Source: Augochlora pura (lineage: Eukaryota > Arthropoda > Insecta > Hymenoptera > Halictidae). Taken from it: DNA of 64,000 bases. Position 1 is the first letter of the stretch, and each line of letters starts with the position of its first letter. The stretch spans positions 25,843,214 to 25,907,213 of the forward strand of contig NC_135778.1 of assembly GCF_028453695.1 (NCBI RefSeq). Reading direction: 5' to 3'. The position numbers and the translations under genes were made by a program. This document shows, piece after piece, positions 11,641-22,500 of the stretch. The notes beneath the pieces were generated by a model. The model saw nothing but the letters and a program-made list of their open reading frames with translations. It made no database searches and was not told the DNA's origin.

Positions 11641-12360
11641 TAAAACTGGATGACAGTAGCTGAGTTTAACGTACACCATAAACTAGTGTACATATTCGAA
11701 ACTTATTCTCAATATTTTATTGCTAACTTTCGGAAAGATCAATAGTTTGGTTGCTTATTCCTGATGGATGGAGTTTCGAAATTACAATTTTGGAGCTTGA
11801 CGCGTAAACGTTTAAAATTTACGAAATTATGGTTGTTCGAAAGATGTTATCGATTGTACTAAAATTTAAGCATGGCTTCCATGGTATAATATGATATAAT
11901 ATTATCAAATATTAGGTAAAAGGTCTTATTTTTTACTTAGTTTCTCGATCTCCGAAGTTTAAGAAAACATGCAAAATCGACCATCGAATTTTATAGTGTT
12001 ATCATTTATTTAATCACCGACATTATTCTTTCGTTCTAGTACCTACTATAGCCAGATTCATACTGATTAGGGAACATTCGCGTATTTCTTCTACATCAGA
12101 CAAACGGAATTGTCACATTATAGACACCGTGAGACGATCTTTCTTATAAGGGATTATGTTCGAGAGTATGCAGTGCCACTAATTTAAACATTTCTTTTGT
12201 TCTACAAAATTATAAAACGTCGTCGAAATATACATAAAAATAAACCCTGTCAATTTGACTGGAGAAGGTATAGTAGTTTCTTCGCGACGGAACTTCCTTA
12301 ACAAAGTTGACACGATGCCCGGGCTAAAGTGAAAATTTACGACGACTGATAAAATTATAA
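11640..12360. other. AT-rich spacer
   Basis: No supported gene, RNA or repeat. The 82-codon minus frame at 12179-12427 has no recognisable feature. Confidence 0.45.
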
Positions 12361-12760
12361 CGGCTGAGCAGGTCTTCTTGGTTGTCTCCGTGGCAACAGC
12401 CGTGCCCTTTCTCACGGTCGAGATCACGAGGTCGCGAGAGAAGTCTGCCGCAGTTGGACAGAAAAGTTGCCAGGCACCTAAGTCGGTCTAGACGCGAAAG
12501 TCGCGCGCGCGCGAAAGCGACCGCCTGCTGGAAATAAGTTACACTCGGAATAATCTTAGGCGACGCTCTTCCGGCGACACTGGTGTCGCGGATCGCCGAG
12601 ATAAGCCAAAGGTGCGACCGTCGATACCGTTTCTAACAAATATCGACGACACCAATCTGTTGCCGATACTTCGATGGCTCGATAACATCGCCGAGATATC
12701 GTCGAGACGAATGGAAGCTCGTGCAAACTGTGAGACTTGTCTTCATCGATGAGTACGTAG
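12360..12760. other. GC-rich island with an alternating CG run
   Basis: GC- and CpG-rich block containing GTCGCGCGCGCGCGAAAGCG near 12498-12517, an alternating purine-pyrimidine run able in principle to adopt Z-form, plus several CGATN(3-8)CG-type words around 12610-12720. No reading frame of note. Confidence 0.4.
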
Positions 12761-12889
12761 TAGTATGAGAATCACAATAACGTGAATAGGTATTGCTTAA
12801 TCAATGGATACGAGATTGGTAATATAATAGTTTGTAAATTTCTGTATTAGAAATAATTGAGAAGAGAAATATAAAAATAACGATTGAAT

Positions 12890-14130
12890 GGTCAATCTCC
12901 AATATTCAATGTTTAATATCAGATGCTCGATAGTCAATGCTTAATGTTGAATGTTCAATATTCAATGTTTAATATTCAATGTTTAATATTAAATGTTCAA
13001 TAATCATTGTTTAATGTTGAATATTCGATATTCAATGTCCAATCTTGAATATAGAATGTCCAATGTTTACTGTGACAATGTTGGATATGTAATGTTTAAT
13101 ATTCAATATTCAATGTTAAATGTTTAATGTTCAATATACAATGTTGAATGCTGAATGTTTAATAATCAATGCTTAACCCTCTTAGTACCGAACAAAGAGA
13201 TATATCGTTGTTGGCTATTGTTGGAAAGATAGTTTTCTCAATAATTTATTAAACAACAATATCATTTCTTATCTCTTCTCCCTTTTTGAATTTGTTATTT
13301 ATCTGACTTTTCAAAATTTTAGCAATATCTTTCCGAAACTTTATCAAACTTCGTCAGACGAGTTTTAAACATTTCGCTCGGTTACAGACTCTTTTGGCCG
13401 GTACTAAGATGGTTATTATTGAATCTTCAATAATCAATGCTTAATATTGAATATTTAATAATCAATGTTTAATCTTGAATATAGAATGTTCAATGCTTAA
13501 TGTGACAATGTTGGATATATAATGTTGAATATTCAATATTCAATGCTGAATGCTCAATGTTTAATGTAACAATGTTGAATTCTGAACTTCAATGTTGGAT
13601 ATTCAACGTTGAATTTTGATTGTTAAATGTTCAATGTTCAATGTGATAATGTCCAATCTTCAATATTCAAAGTTCAATGAGGGATCTTGAATATTAAATC
13701 TTGAATGTTGAATGCTGAATACTGAATTCTGAATGCTGAATACTGAATTCTGAATGCTGAATACTGAATTCTGAATTCTGAATGCTGAATACTGAATTCT
13801 GAATGTTGAATGCTGAATAGTGAATTCTGAATGCTGAATACTGAATTCTGAATACTGAATTTTGAATACTGAATGCTGAATAGTGAATTCTGAATGCTGA
13901 ATACTGAATGCTGAATAGTGAATTCTGAATGCTGAATACTTAATGGTGAATACTGAATGCTGAATACTGAATTATGAATACTGAATGCTGAATACTGAAT
14001 TCTGAATGCTGAATGTTGAATCATGAATGTTAAATCATAAATCTTGAATCTTGAATCTGGAATCTCGAATCTTGAACGTGCTAATGTTGAATGTTGAATG
14101 TTGAATGTCCAGTGATTGATGTCCAATGTC
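12890..14130 (+). repeat. TGAAT/TTCAATGTT satellite with a perfect-phase 7-bp core
   Basis: The outer parts (12890-13170, 13420-13680 and 14040-14130) are irregular runs of TTCAATGTTNAAT-like words. The core at about 13680-14040 is a heptamer array, TGAATNC, cycling through TGAATAC, TGAATTC and TGAATGC with few interruptions. Three heptamers make 21 bp, so frames stay open; the 162-codon minus frame at 13674-14162 (FSIQHSEF-type repeats) is a by-product. The array is split by a TTAA-flanked MITE at 13173-13416. Confidence 0.9.
13173..13416. mobile_element. TTAA-flanked MITE, family C (piggyBac type)
   Basis: The left end TTAACCCTCTTAGTACCG is matched at the right by the inverse of ATAACCATCTTAGTACCG, giving terminal inverted repeats of about 14-18 bp. 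TTAA-type target use and CCCT-like ends fit non-autonomous piggyBac elements. The 240-bp interior is non-coding, and flanking sequence on both sides is the TGAAT satellite, so the element inserted into the array. The right-hand TTAA has decayed to TTAT. Confidence 0.7.
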
Positions 14131-14219
14131 AAGCCCATACTTACGGATAGAACTCTAAGCAAATCGGTGGATTTGCTAATACTTACTTACACTTGCAAAA
14201 ATTCTATTCTAACAGTTGA

Positions 14220-14690
14220 ATAATAGAGTCTTCACCCTTTAGACCGATAGCAGACGGAGACACGGTCCGATTCGTTTTCACTAAGCCGGCGGGTGCAGCT
14301 TGAATTATTAAGTAAGAATTCGCGGGGCCTCCGATACTCGCATCGATCCGGCCAATTACGACAGAGCCGCGTGCCGCATAAATAAAAGATCGCATCGAGC
14401 GTCTCCTTTATCAGGCGAATCCCTCGTTCACAATAAATCCTTAGCCGGCGATTTACCATCGAGAGCCGCGGCATGGCGGCCGCTAAAACGCTTGCGCTTT
14501 TCGAGCCTCGGTGCCACACACGTTCCCACACTGTAACCTCCTCCACTGTTCCACCTAAACGTTACGAAATTTCCCATCAGACGCACCTAACGCTGCCATT
14601 TTCTTTTTTTTCTTTTTTTTCCGCACCGAGCATCGGAAACCACAGCCGAGGCCAGTTTCAGACGCGGCACTGAACAGAAGTTGTAATTAT
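14220..14690. other. GC-rich island
   Basis: CpG-rich block; 14300-14432 within it has a diverged partner at 21.2 kb. Minus frames of 63 and 104 codons and a plus frame of 66 codons overlap in it without recognisable domains. Confidence 0.4.
14300..14432 (-). repeat. Paired GC-rich element, copy 1 (partner 21170-21292 plus)
   Basis: On the minus strand this copy reads GATTCGCCTGATAA, then GATGCGATCTT, then TCTGTCGTAATTGGCC, and finally TTACTTAATAAT. The same landmarks occur in the same order at 21170-21292 on plus. Spacings differ by 2 and 6 bp, so a conserved reading frame is unlikely. It could be an unrecognised transposable element or a duplicated regulatory segment. Confidence 0.6.
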
Positions 14691-16860
14691 TCCTTCAAAT
14701 GTGAACATTAGATGCAACAACAAATACATTCGAAAGTGAGTGTTACTTACTGTAATTGCTTCGTGTACGAACGCCAGATGCAATAATTATCTTGAACGTG
14801 AACATTATTAATTCGTTCAATTTCAAACGCAATAATTGACTCGCATCTAAATACAATAATTGCTTTGAATATTAGAATTAAATTCAATAATATCTTTCGA
14901 TATGAATATTAAGTAAAATTAAAAATTAGAATAGCAATTGCGGCAATTTCATCGAATATGAAACATTAGCGGCTATCATTTTCTTGAATGTAAACATTAA
15001 TTTCAATATGTGTTTCAAATGTGAACCCTCGACGCAATAATCGTCTCAAATATATGTAGATATTAGTTACAATTAAGAATTTGAAATCATTTCACTTCAA
15101 ATGAAACATTAGATGTGACAACAAATACCTTGAAAGTAAATGTTACTTACTATAACAATTTTGAAAAAAGACTATAGGGAATGTTACTTACCAGCGAATG
15201 TTACTATAATTGCTTCGTGAACGAACGCCTGATGCAATAATTATCTTGATAATTATCATTCCATTTCTGATGTGAGCATTAGTTACAATAATTGTTTCTG
15301 ATAAGAATGTTAATTGCAAGCAACAGTTTTAACGGTTTACTGACCCCAAGTGGTAGCCTGTGAATTATTTACCATGGCATCAAATAATTTGCTAACATAT
15401 GAAATAAATATTGTCTTAAACTAATGTTATGTAAATATCAATATGTTTACAGTCGAATGAGGTCGGCAAAGTGTTAAATAATTCCACTTCTTCCGGTAAT
15501 TTTAATAAGACTTCTAAATCTGGTGCAATAATTACGTCTAATATAAAGATTAGGTCGAATAACTGCTTTAGATATGCAGATTAATTACAATTAGGAACTT
15601 GAAACAATTGCATTTCTGACACAAACATTAAGATTAGTAATTAATTCTAATTTAAATGTATTAACTGCTTCGGACACGAAGATTAATTTTAGTTTGAGAA
15701 TTTGAAACAATTGCACCCCTAATGCTTACATTAGTTGATTGCACTAGTTTCAATTATCGTTTCAATCGCGAACAATAATTATGGTACTTACGTTAAGTAA
15801 TGGCATTAATTTCGATAAATATTCCAAATGTGAGTATTGATTATGGTACTTACGTTAATGAATTACACCAATTTCGATGATTCTTTCAAATATAGACATT
15901 ATAATACCAGTTACATTAATTATTTACATTCATGTCAATAATCATGAATATTGGATGCAATAATTACTGCAGGCATTAAAATTAAATTGAATAATTGCTT
16001 TAAATGCAATGACTAATTTTAATTAAAAATTCGAACATTATTCGCAGTACTTTAATCGAATACGAACATCAGCCGCCGCAATTGCGTGCAACATTTGCTG
16101 TAAATGTGAACATTCTATGGTCGTTACCGAAGTGGATATTAATCGCAGCTAAAAATCTAAATCGATTTCAGATCTGTCGAGAATTCTAATTTGCACTATT
16201 CCCATCAGATACGAATATCAGCTGCACTGATCACCGCGGATGTGAACATTAATTTCAATAATTCTCCCCGGCTGTAAAAATTCTTTAAAACATTCTCTCG
16301 AACGTGAACATTAATTTTGATTAAGAACACAAAGCGCTCCCGTTTCGGATACGAATATTAATTTAAATGACTAATCTCCAACAATTCTGACAGGAATATT
16401 AATCGCTTCCTTCGGATACGCGCACATTAGCGGCTGTAATTACCACGAATGTGAACGTTAACCGCAATGTTTACTCGGCAACGCCGGCATTAATCCTAAT
16501 TATGAATGCAAAGCGATTCTGTCACGGACGAAAATAATAATACGCGGAATAATTAAAAATCGGGAGAGACAATTCTTTCCTCCGATCGGAAGATTAATTG
16601 CAGCAACCACTTCGGTTGCGAACATTAGCCGGAATAATTACCAGGCATGCGAGGATTAGCCGCAATAATTGCTTTGCATATGAACATTAATTAGAGTACA
16701 TGCCGCTGGCATGGGCATTAACTGCAATAATTGCCTCGAATATGAGCATTTGCTTGCAATAATTGCTTTCGACATGAACATTAGTCAGAATACTTGTTGC
16801 CGGTACGAGCATTAACCGCAATAATTATCTCGATGGCGAACATTAGCGAAAACAGCTGCG
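14690..16860 (+). repeat. 2.1-kb degenerate array, unit about 32 bp
   Basis: Variants of CAATAATTGCTTCGAATATG followed by AACATTAG- or AGCATTAA-like words recur about every 30-40 bp throughout. The clearest run is 16710-16850, where successive units are 32, 32 and 30 bp. A longer unit is also repeated: 14702-14795 resembles 15104-15246 (ACATTAGATG ... ATGTTACTTACT ... GATGCAATAATTATCTTGA), a spacing near 400 bp. No reading frame survives. Confidence 0.75.
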
Positions 16861-17039
16861 ATCCATGGAACTCCGTGTGTACACCTTGGATATACCCCTT
16901 GGTTTCAATCTTACACGACCTTGGGGCGCTTTACAATGTCATTTGAATAACTAACTGGTAAAGGAGCACATCAAATCAAAAGTTGCAAGAAACGCATCAG
17001 TATTCCACGTTATTAGACCGCGCATGTTTATGCAAATCT

Positions 17040-17170
17040 CGCGCGTAGAAATATGACAAACATATGCTAAGCGTATGTAAAACATATGCAAATTTTATGT
17101 AAAACATATGCGAATTATATGCAAAATATATATGGCTGGAATATGTGCAATAAATGTGGAAAATGCAGGG
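17040..17170 (+). repeat. Short degenerate repeat of ACATATGCAAA-like words
   Basis: Variants of GTAAAACATATGCAAATT recur about every 20-25 bp across this stretch. The 65-codon minus frame (SHIYFAYNSH-type) is a translation of the repeat. Confidence 0.55.
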
Positions 17171-17279
17171 AAAATGTGTGCGAAATAGAGGCAATATACA
17201 TTTCGATGGCTACCGCAACTTTTTCACCGCCGTTACATTATTATAATATGATAATGAATGATGTACGTTCGGTGGTGTA

Positions 17280-18000
17280 GCACGAGACACGATTTAAAAA
17301 TATTTCTCGTCGTTTATATGTCTGAGGTTCATCTTCATAATGGTACTCGTGTATTTAATTATAGCCACTTTATTTATAACTTTTCTATGACATACAATGA
17401 AAGTCTTTCGGTTTCAGAATTAGAAGTAAATCTGGCTGTGCATTTTAATAGAAGATATACATCGAAGATCGTCTTTATTGCTCGAAAATTCAATTATATT
17501 GACATTCTTCTCTATTCCAATTTCATGAAGAAATGATGATATGATGTGATTCTTAATTATACATGCGCCGATGCACTTGAAAAAGAGCTAAGGACCCGCA
17601 AGTAATCCAAAGACCTTCAATAAAGACATATTTTTTCGTAGAATGAACAGAGAAATCGATCTGGGCAATAAAAGGTTCTCATTTCCATTTAAAGAGATGA
17701 TGCAATTGTCAATTGTACTTTTATCTTTCTCCTTTGACATGTCTTCGTAAATACATGAATAATGCAATTATGAAATGAAAAATTTGTTTGGACCACCCTG
17801 TATACACTAAATGCTTCTCAACAGTCATCTTGTAAACAAAAAAGTGAGCTACAAAATAATCGTATCTCCTCTTCCCAAATTATCTTACCAAATAGCTTGC
17901 AAGCAAAAAGTTCGACGGAATTTCCTATACTCCGAAGTATCGAGGGTCAACCAAGGTTACCGAAATTTTTTGACGCTAGAGGTCGAGGAAGCTTCCTGTT
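17280..18000. other. AT-rich spacer with a CACCCTGTATA word
   Basis: No supported gene; the 92-codon plus frame at 17258-17536 shows no domain. ACCACCCTGTATAC at about 17793-17806 resembles similar words near 20793, 21892 and 23017, which may be eroded ends of one transposon family. Confidence 0.35.
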
Positions 18001-18720
18001 TACCCGCGAAAGGTTCTCGCCGTGATATTTCTGGTTCGGCGTGTTAGTGGCCCATAAAGTTGTGCCCGCGAACGATTAAAATGGCCGAGCCTCTGCCACG
18101 GATGTTTATGCGTTTCGAACAGCGCGCGGAAGAGAGATCCGTTTGGTAATGGGGACGAGGTTGAGGGGCACTCGCGTTAGTTGCGCGGGTGACGTCTAGT
18201 TGACGGTAGCCCGACAGCCATTACGATAATAGACGATACATATGTATGCGAGGTTCTGGATTCATAAGCGAACAGGGCCGAGCTACTTGAGGCCCATGTC
18301 AGGCCTCGCTCGCCATGAGTTCTCCTCCTTATGCAGAGCAGGGACGATTTCCCCGTGTCTGAATGGCTTGAATAATATACGTTCGAAGTTAATGGTCTCC
18401 ATTCAAGGTGCCTGCCCATGCCCGCTGTACAGGCCGGCTCAGGCGAGTGGAACGGGACAAGCTACTCTTCTCCTCTCCTCTCCTCTCCTCTCTTCTCTTC
18501 TCTTTTCTGGCCTGCCCCTCTTCCCTCTTATCTCGCTCTTATTGCGATCGCCCTCTGCTTCGAAAGGAATGCGAAAATGTAAATGCACGTCAGATGAAAT
18601 TGAACTTCGATCGGGGAAGCAGACGATTTTCTGATAAATTGACGGCGCGGCGCGAGTGATATCCTCTTCCAAATGAAGCGTGCTAGGGGGTTTGTAATGT
18701 ATGGCCACTTAGCGGCTGTT
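18000..18720. other. GC-rich island with a pyrimidine pentamer tract
   Basis: GC-rich block including (TCCTC)n/(TCTTC)n at about 18466-18508. Frames of 130 and 83 codons (plus) and 80 and 89 codons (minus) overlap here, none recognisable. The C/T tract is strand-asymmetric. Confidence 0.45.
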
Positions 18721-19830
18721 TATGTCATCGTTCTGCTGCTTTCGCGTTCCGCCGCGGAAATGCAGATATTTCAAGTTATTGGGAAGATACGTCGCAATTC
18801 TTGAACTTTCTGCTGGGAAGATTGTGAAGTGTTCATTGTTCCGTCGGACAAGTTTTGCAAGAGAGGGTTTCGCATTGTGATTTTCTTAGTTTTCAGAATT
18901 ATTTGTGACGTATGCGTGATTTTTGGGGAGGAAATTAGGGGACGTTCAAGTGATTAATTTACCGATTTTGTTTATGAAATACCGATATCTGAAATTTGTA
19001 GTCTTTACATAATTTGACAAAGATAAAATATTGCAGGTTCGTGATATTTAATAGATTATTTAAAAACTAGCTTTTTATAATTGTTGCTGAGGTTTCGGTA
19101 CAAAATTGTTTATTACATAATGTAGCCATTATAAATTAAGAGATGTTTAAGTCATCGTTTTACTGGTTCTATTCATAAGATACTGGTATTTGAAATTTGC
19201 AATTTAAACGCTTTTACAATGACAGGCACCGTACATTATTTTTAATGAGTAATTTGAAATCATACTTATTGTTGTGGATGTTGAGAGTTCCGCACAAAAT
19301 TAATTATTGTATCGTATAATATATTGCAATTTAAGGAGATTTTATCTCATCATTTCACTGGTTCAAAATTATTTTATAAAATACAGATTCACGAAGATAT
19401 TTTACAAATTTTAACAACATATTTTCACAAGCGAGGGACTTCAAATTATTTACTTTTGCCAGCCGATGTCTTCCTTGTGCATAATTAATTCTTTACAACA
19501 TAGTGTATTGAAAATTAGGAGAGATTTAAATAATTATCTTGTTGCTTCCAAAGTTCATATAGTGCTTATAGTAAGTTATATAATCAAAATTCCTGTGCCA
19601 CATATTTCTGCTTACAAAGCTTTCCAAAACAATTGTTTATTATAATCGATATCAGAAATTCTTAAAAAAATTAATTATTGCACGACTACTATTATTATAC
19701 ATATAGTAAATCAGTGCAAGAGGTATTTATTCATCAGCTAATTAGTTCCGAATTTGCTTATAAAATATCGGGCTAACTATACAGTTTTCGCCAATATTAA
19801 ACATCTCAGATTAAATCATTAGTATGGAGT
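18712..19830 (+). repeat. Diverged tandem array, unit about 195 bp
   Basis: A landmark of the form GTCATCGTTTTACTGGTTC ... ATAARATACNG recurs at about 18723, 18949, 19153, 19347, 19532 and 19729; the last five are 185-204 bp apart. Downstream words (GAAATTTGCA, then CACAAAATTAATTATTG, then an A-rich AGAGATTTA) recur in order. The landmark also occurs at 63222, 63480 and 63718. Confidence 0.7.
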
Positions 19831-20035
19831 CTTGAAAGTTTCACTTATTACATCTTAGTGGCAAAAAGCCGTACAGTGATCTATCTAAGTTTATCACAAA
19901 AGCCAAACTCTCTACTTTATCGCTGTATCTACTAGAATTGATTTTCTTTTGTATTATAACGTTCCATTCTAATTAATACCAAAGGGAATTACGAATGATC
20001 CTGCTGACGTCAGCAATAACATAGAGTACAGTATA

Positions 20036-20401
20036 CGGAATGTCCCAAAATTATGTTCCTTCTGGGAAACGAGAAGTTTCTGAATTCTTTTAAAGTAACT
20101 GTTTTCCTCAAATAAATAATATCGGTAGCTTTGTTAACGAGCTATTAACAAAAAAGCACTGATCAATGAGAGGCGGGCTCTGCTGGCGCGTGACGGCTGA
20201 GCTAATCAGCAAAACTGGAATTCGAATGCTCGGCTCGGCCGCCGCGCGCCAGCCGAGCTCGCCTCTCATTGGTCACTGTTTTTCGTTTATTAATTAATAA
20301 ATAAAACCACAAATTGCATTTTCGCAAAGGTAAAAGTTACTTAAAATGACCTCAGAAACCTCCTATTTTCCGTAAATAACGTAATTTTGTCACATCCCGG
20401 A
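20036..20401. mobile_element. Fold-back MITE with arms of about 170 bp
   Basis: The left arm (CGGAATGTCCCAAAATTA ... AGTTTCTGA ... GATCAATGAGAGGCGGG ... CTGGCGCG) is matched in reverse order and complement by the right arm ending near 20401. The arms meet around 20216-20228, so nearly the whole element is one imperfect hairpin. TA flanks both ends (20034-20035 and 20402-20403), fitting a Tc1/mariner-type target. The hairpin tip is GC-rich. A related fragment lies at 55631-55712. Confidence 0.8.
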
Positions 20402-20479
20402 TATATATTTTTTAGTATAATACATTGTCCATAGATATTAATTACCTAACATAATACATTGTTCAATCACGCACGACGT

Positions 20480-20707
20480 TTAGTATAATATTTAGTTATA
20501 TGTAGTTTAGTTATATATGGTTTTGTTATGTATAGTTTAGTTATGTATAGTTTAGTTATGTATAGTTTAGTTATGTATAGTTTAGTTATGTATAGTTTAG
20601 CTATGTATAGTTTAGCTATGTATAGTTTAGCTAAGTATAGTTTAGTTATGTATAATTTAGTTATGTATAGTTTAGTTATGTATAGTTTAGTTAAATATAG
20701 TTTAGCA
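20480..20707 (+). repeat. 15-bp minisatellite, about 14-15 copies
   Basis: The unit TATAGTTTAGTTATG repeats with near-perfect 15-bp phase, with variants TTAGCTATG and TTAGCTAAG in the middle units. Since 15 is a multiple of three, plus (MYSLV repeats) and minus (LYITK repeats) frames of 60 and 105 codons stay open; neither is likely to be a gene. Confidence 0.92.
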
Positions 20708-20792
20708 TAATACACTGCGAATTCAAAAATTCTATATGCACAATTAAATGCGAACAGGAAATCTTCTTTCCCCGGAAGCGGCATAACTTTGG

Positions 20793-20803
20793 AACACCCT
20801 GTA
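20793..20803 (+). other. CACCCTGTATA word just after the minisatellite
   Basis: ACACCCTGTATA at about 20793 resembles words at 17793, 21892 and 23017 and looks like a transposon terminus, but no partner end is visible nearby. Confidence 0.3.
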
Positions 20804-20859
20804 TATTACTTTCGATTCGCTTGATAAATTTCACTATCAAGTATTAAATCTATACTTTA

Positions 20860-21370
20860 GAGCTAAAAATTGAATGGGAAGAGCAGAGAGCAACTTTGCC
20901 TCGAAAATTCATTCCGTAAAACCGCGCTGAGTTCGGAGTCTCGACCCGGTTGCAGCTTCGTAAAGCGACATCGCAAAGCTGATCTCGCTTTGCAGAGTGA
21001 AACTCTGTACTTTCAACACCACCGTGTTGCTTTTCCGAGAATCTCGCAGCGGTAGAAAGCGGATGGGAAAGTTTAGAATCGTTTGAAAAAAGAAAGTATC
21101 GTTGATTGGAACTCCTGAAAAATTTCACCTGTTACAGCTTTGCGAAATGCCGGCTTCTACACATTACGATCGAGGAATTCGCCTGATAAGAGAAACTCTC
21201 AATGCAATCTTCTAACTTATACATCATGTTCTGTCGTAATTGGCCGAGCTGTTGCGAGATGTTTCGCGGATTGTTACTTAATAATGATTACCGTTGAAGA
21301 TCGGCGTCGATATTTTCGCCCCCCGGGGCATTCAGCGCACGAAGAAACGATTGTTTCGTCTAATTAGACG
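20860..21370. other. GC-rich island containing paired element copy 2
   Basis: Moderately GC-rich block with overlapping frames on both strands (92 codons minus; 61 and 75 codons plus), none recognised. Its second half contains the element at 21170-21292. Confidence 0.4.
21170..21292 (+). repeat. Paired GC-rich element, copy 2 (partner 14300-14432 minus)
   Basis: Ordered landmarks ATTCGCCTGATAA, AATGCAATCTT, TCTGTCGTAATTGGCC and TTACTTAATAAT are shared with the minus strand of 14300-14432. The two copies sit in separate GC-rich islands 6.9 kb apart in opposite orientation. TE remnant or duplicated conserved element; not decided. Confidence 0.6.
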
Positions 21371-21890
21371 AATTAGCGTTTAGGCCTGGAACACGAGCTT
21401 GCATAATTATACCAAAGCATCGACATTCTGCGGTATCGATATTGCGGAGGAAACATTAATTATTTCGATTTTTATTATTAATACGGTACAGTGACCTATC
21501 GAGATGGGTATTCGCATGATGATCCACAATCAATTAGGTTCATTCTGAGATCGTGCCTTAGACATTTTTCTTGACAATTATGTTCTCAGCGGAGCTTGTC
21601 CCTAGACCGTGAATAGCAATTGTTAATTCTACCAACTTTCGGCATCTCAAAAAATGCTGCTATTTGCGAGTAAACGTAATTTGTTATTTACGAGTACGTA
21701 GTTTGTTATACAACCCTAACTTCCAGCAGGTCGTCGAGTTCATTTATTCATCACGAGTAAACCTGTGGAATCAGAAATGTATGGTGCTATTTAAAAAAAA
21801 AAATCAAAGCAACCCTGGCTTTTAGTCGAGAAACAATAGTTTTTAAAATTTATTATTTTTCAATACGTAGCCGACTTAATACTGATTAAC

Positions 21891-21913
21891 TCACCCTGTA
21901 CATGCAGGGTGAT
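21891..21913. other. Short palindrome CACCCTGTACATGCAGGGTG
   Basis: CACCCTGTA and GCAGGGTG face each other across a few bases, as if two transposon ends of the CACCCTGTATA type were abutted. No body of an element is evident. Confidence 0.35.
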
Positions 21914-21934
21914 CCATTTAAATCGATTTAAACT

Positions 21935-22105
21935 CTTTAGAATAAGAATTTAATTAATTTAGATTTAAAAGAACAAGACTCAATTAGTTTCTGTAATACA
22001 CAAACGAAGAATTTTTGTTGTTTCGCTATTGGTGATTGTTTGCGAAATGACGAATTTTCGTCATGCGGACGAATATGTGTTAATATCAACCAGTTAGCTA
22101 CTATT
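21935..22105 (+). repeat. Dispersed repeat (partner 34400-34605)
   Basis: The segment shares AAGAACAAGACTCAATTA, TTTCTGTAATAC and GTGATTGTTTGCGAAATGACG-like words in the same order and orientation with 34400-34605. Within it, the CGTCATT/GACGAATTTTCGTC words form a small internal inverted motif. At 34 kb the repeat lies just upstream, on the minus strand, of a possible piggyBac reading frame, so it may be that element's 5' region. Confidence 0.5.
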
Positions 22106-22109
22106 AACC

Positions 22110-22500
22110 TCTTAGGCATGGCTGGATTTTGCGCAAATAAAGTTTATCATAACTAAATTACGATTTTTCGTAATATATACTTTTTCCGTATAGTTATAAA
22201 TATAGTATTAATTATATATATTCTTTACTTAGTGTATTTTACATACACACTTTCACTTTAATCGTTCACTTTAATTATTAATAAAACAATTGAGTAAAAC
22301 ACGATGTACGTTGTACGTTCAGTTTGCTTAAAATTATGACTATTCTAAGTATAAAGAAGATGAAAATCAGGTGAAAAATTATTCGCTATAAATTCTCTCA
22401 GCAGCACTAACAAAACCTCATTGAATAAAATGAAATGAATGATAAATAAAAAGAAACAATTAGTTGTATTGTTCCCTACTATAGAAATTCATCCCTCAAG
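22110..22500. other. AT-rich spacer
   Basis: Begins with TTAACCTCTTAGG near 22107, which resembles the family C MITE terminus at 13173, but no right end is found. Otherwise nothing supported. Confidence 0.35.

Noticed and set aside
13674..14162. 162-codon minus-strand frame with FSIQHSEF-type repeats
   Set aside because: It is a translation of the 7-bp satellite; open frames follow from the period, and there is no flanking gene structure.
12890..16860. CRISPR-like regular repeats
   Set aside because: Repeats are degenerate and contiguous without uniform unique spacers, and the sequence is eukaryotic.
20467..20784. 105-codon minus frame of LYITK repeats and 60-codon plus frame of MYSLV repeats
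   Set aside because: Both read the same 15-bp minisatellite in opposite directions.
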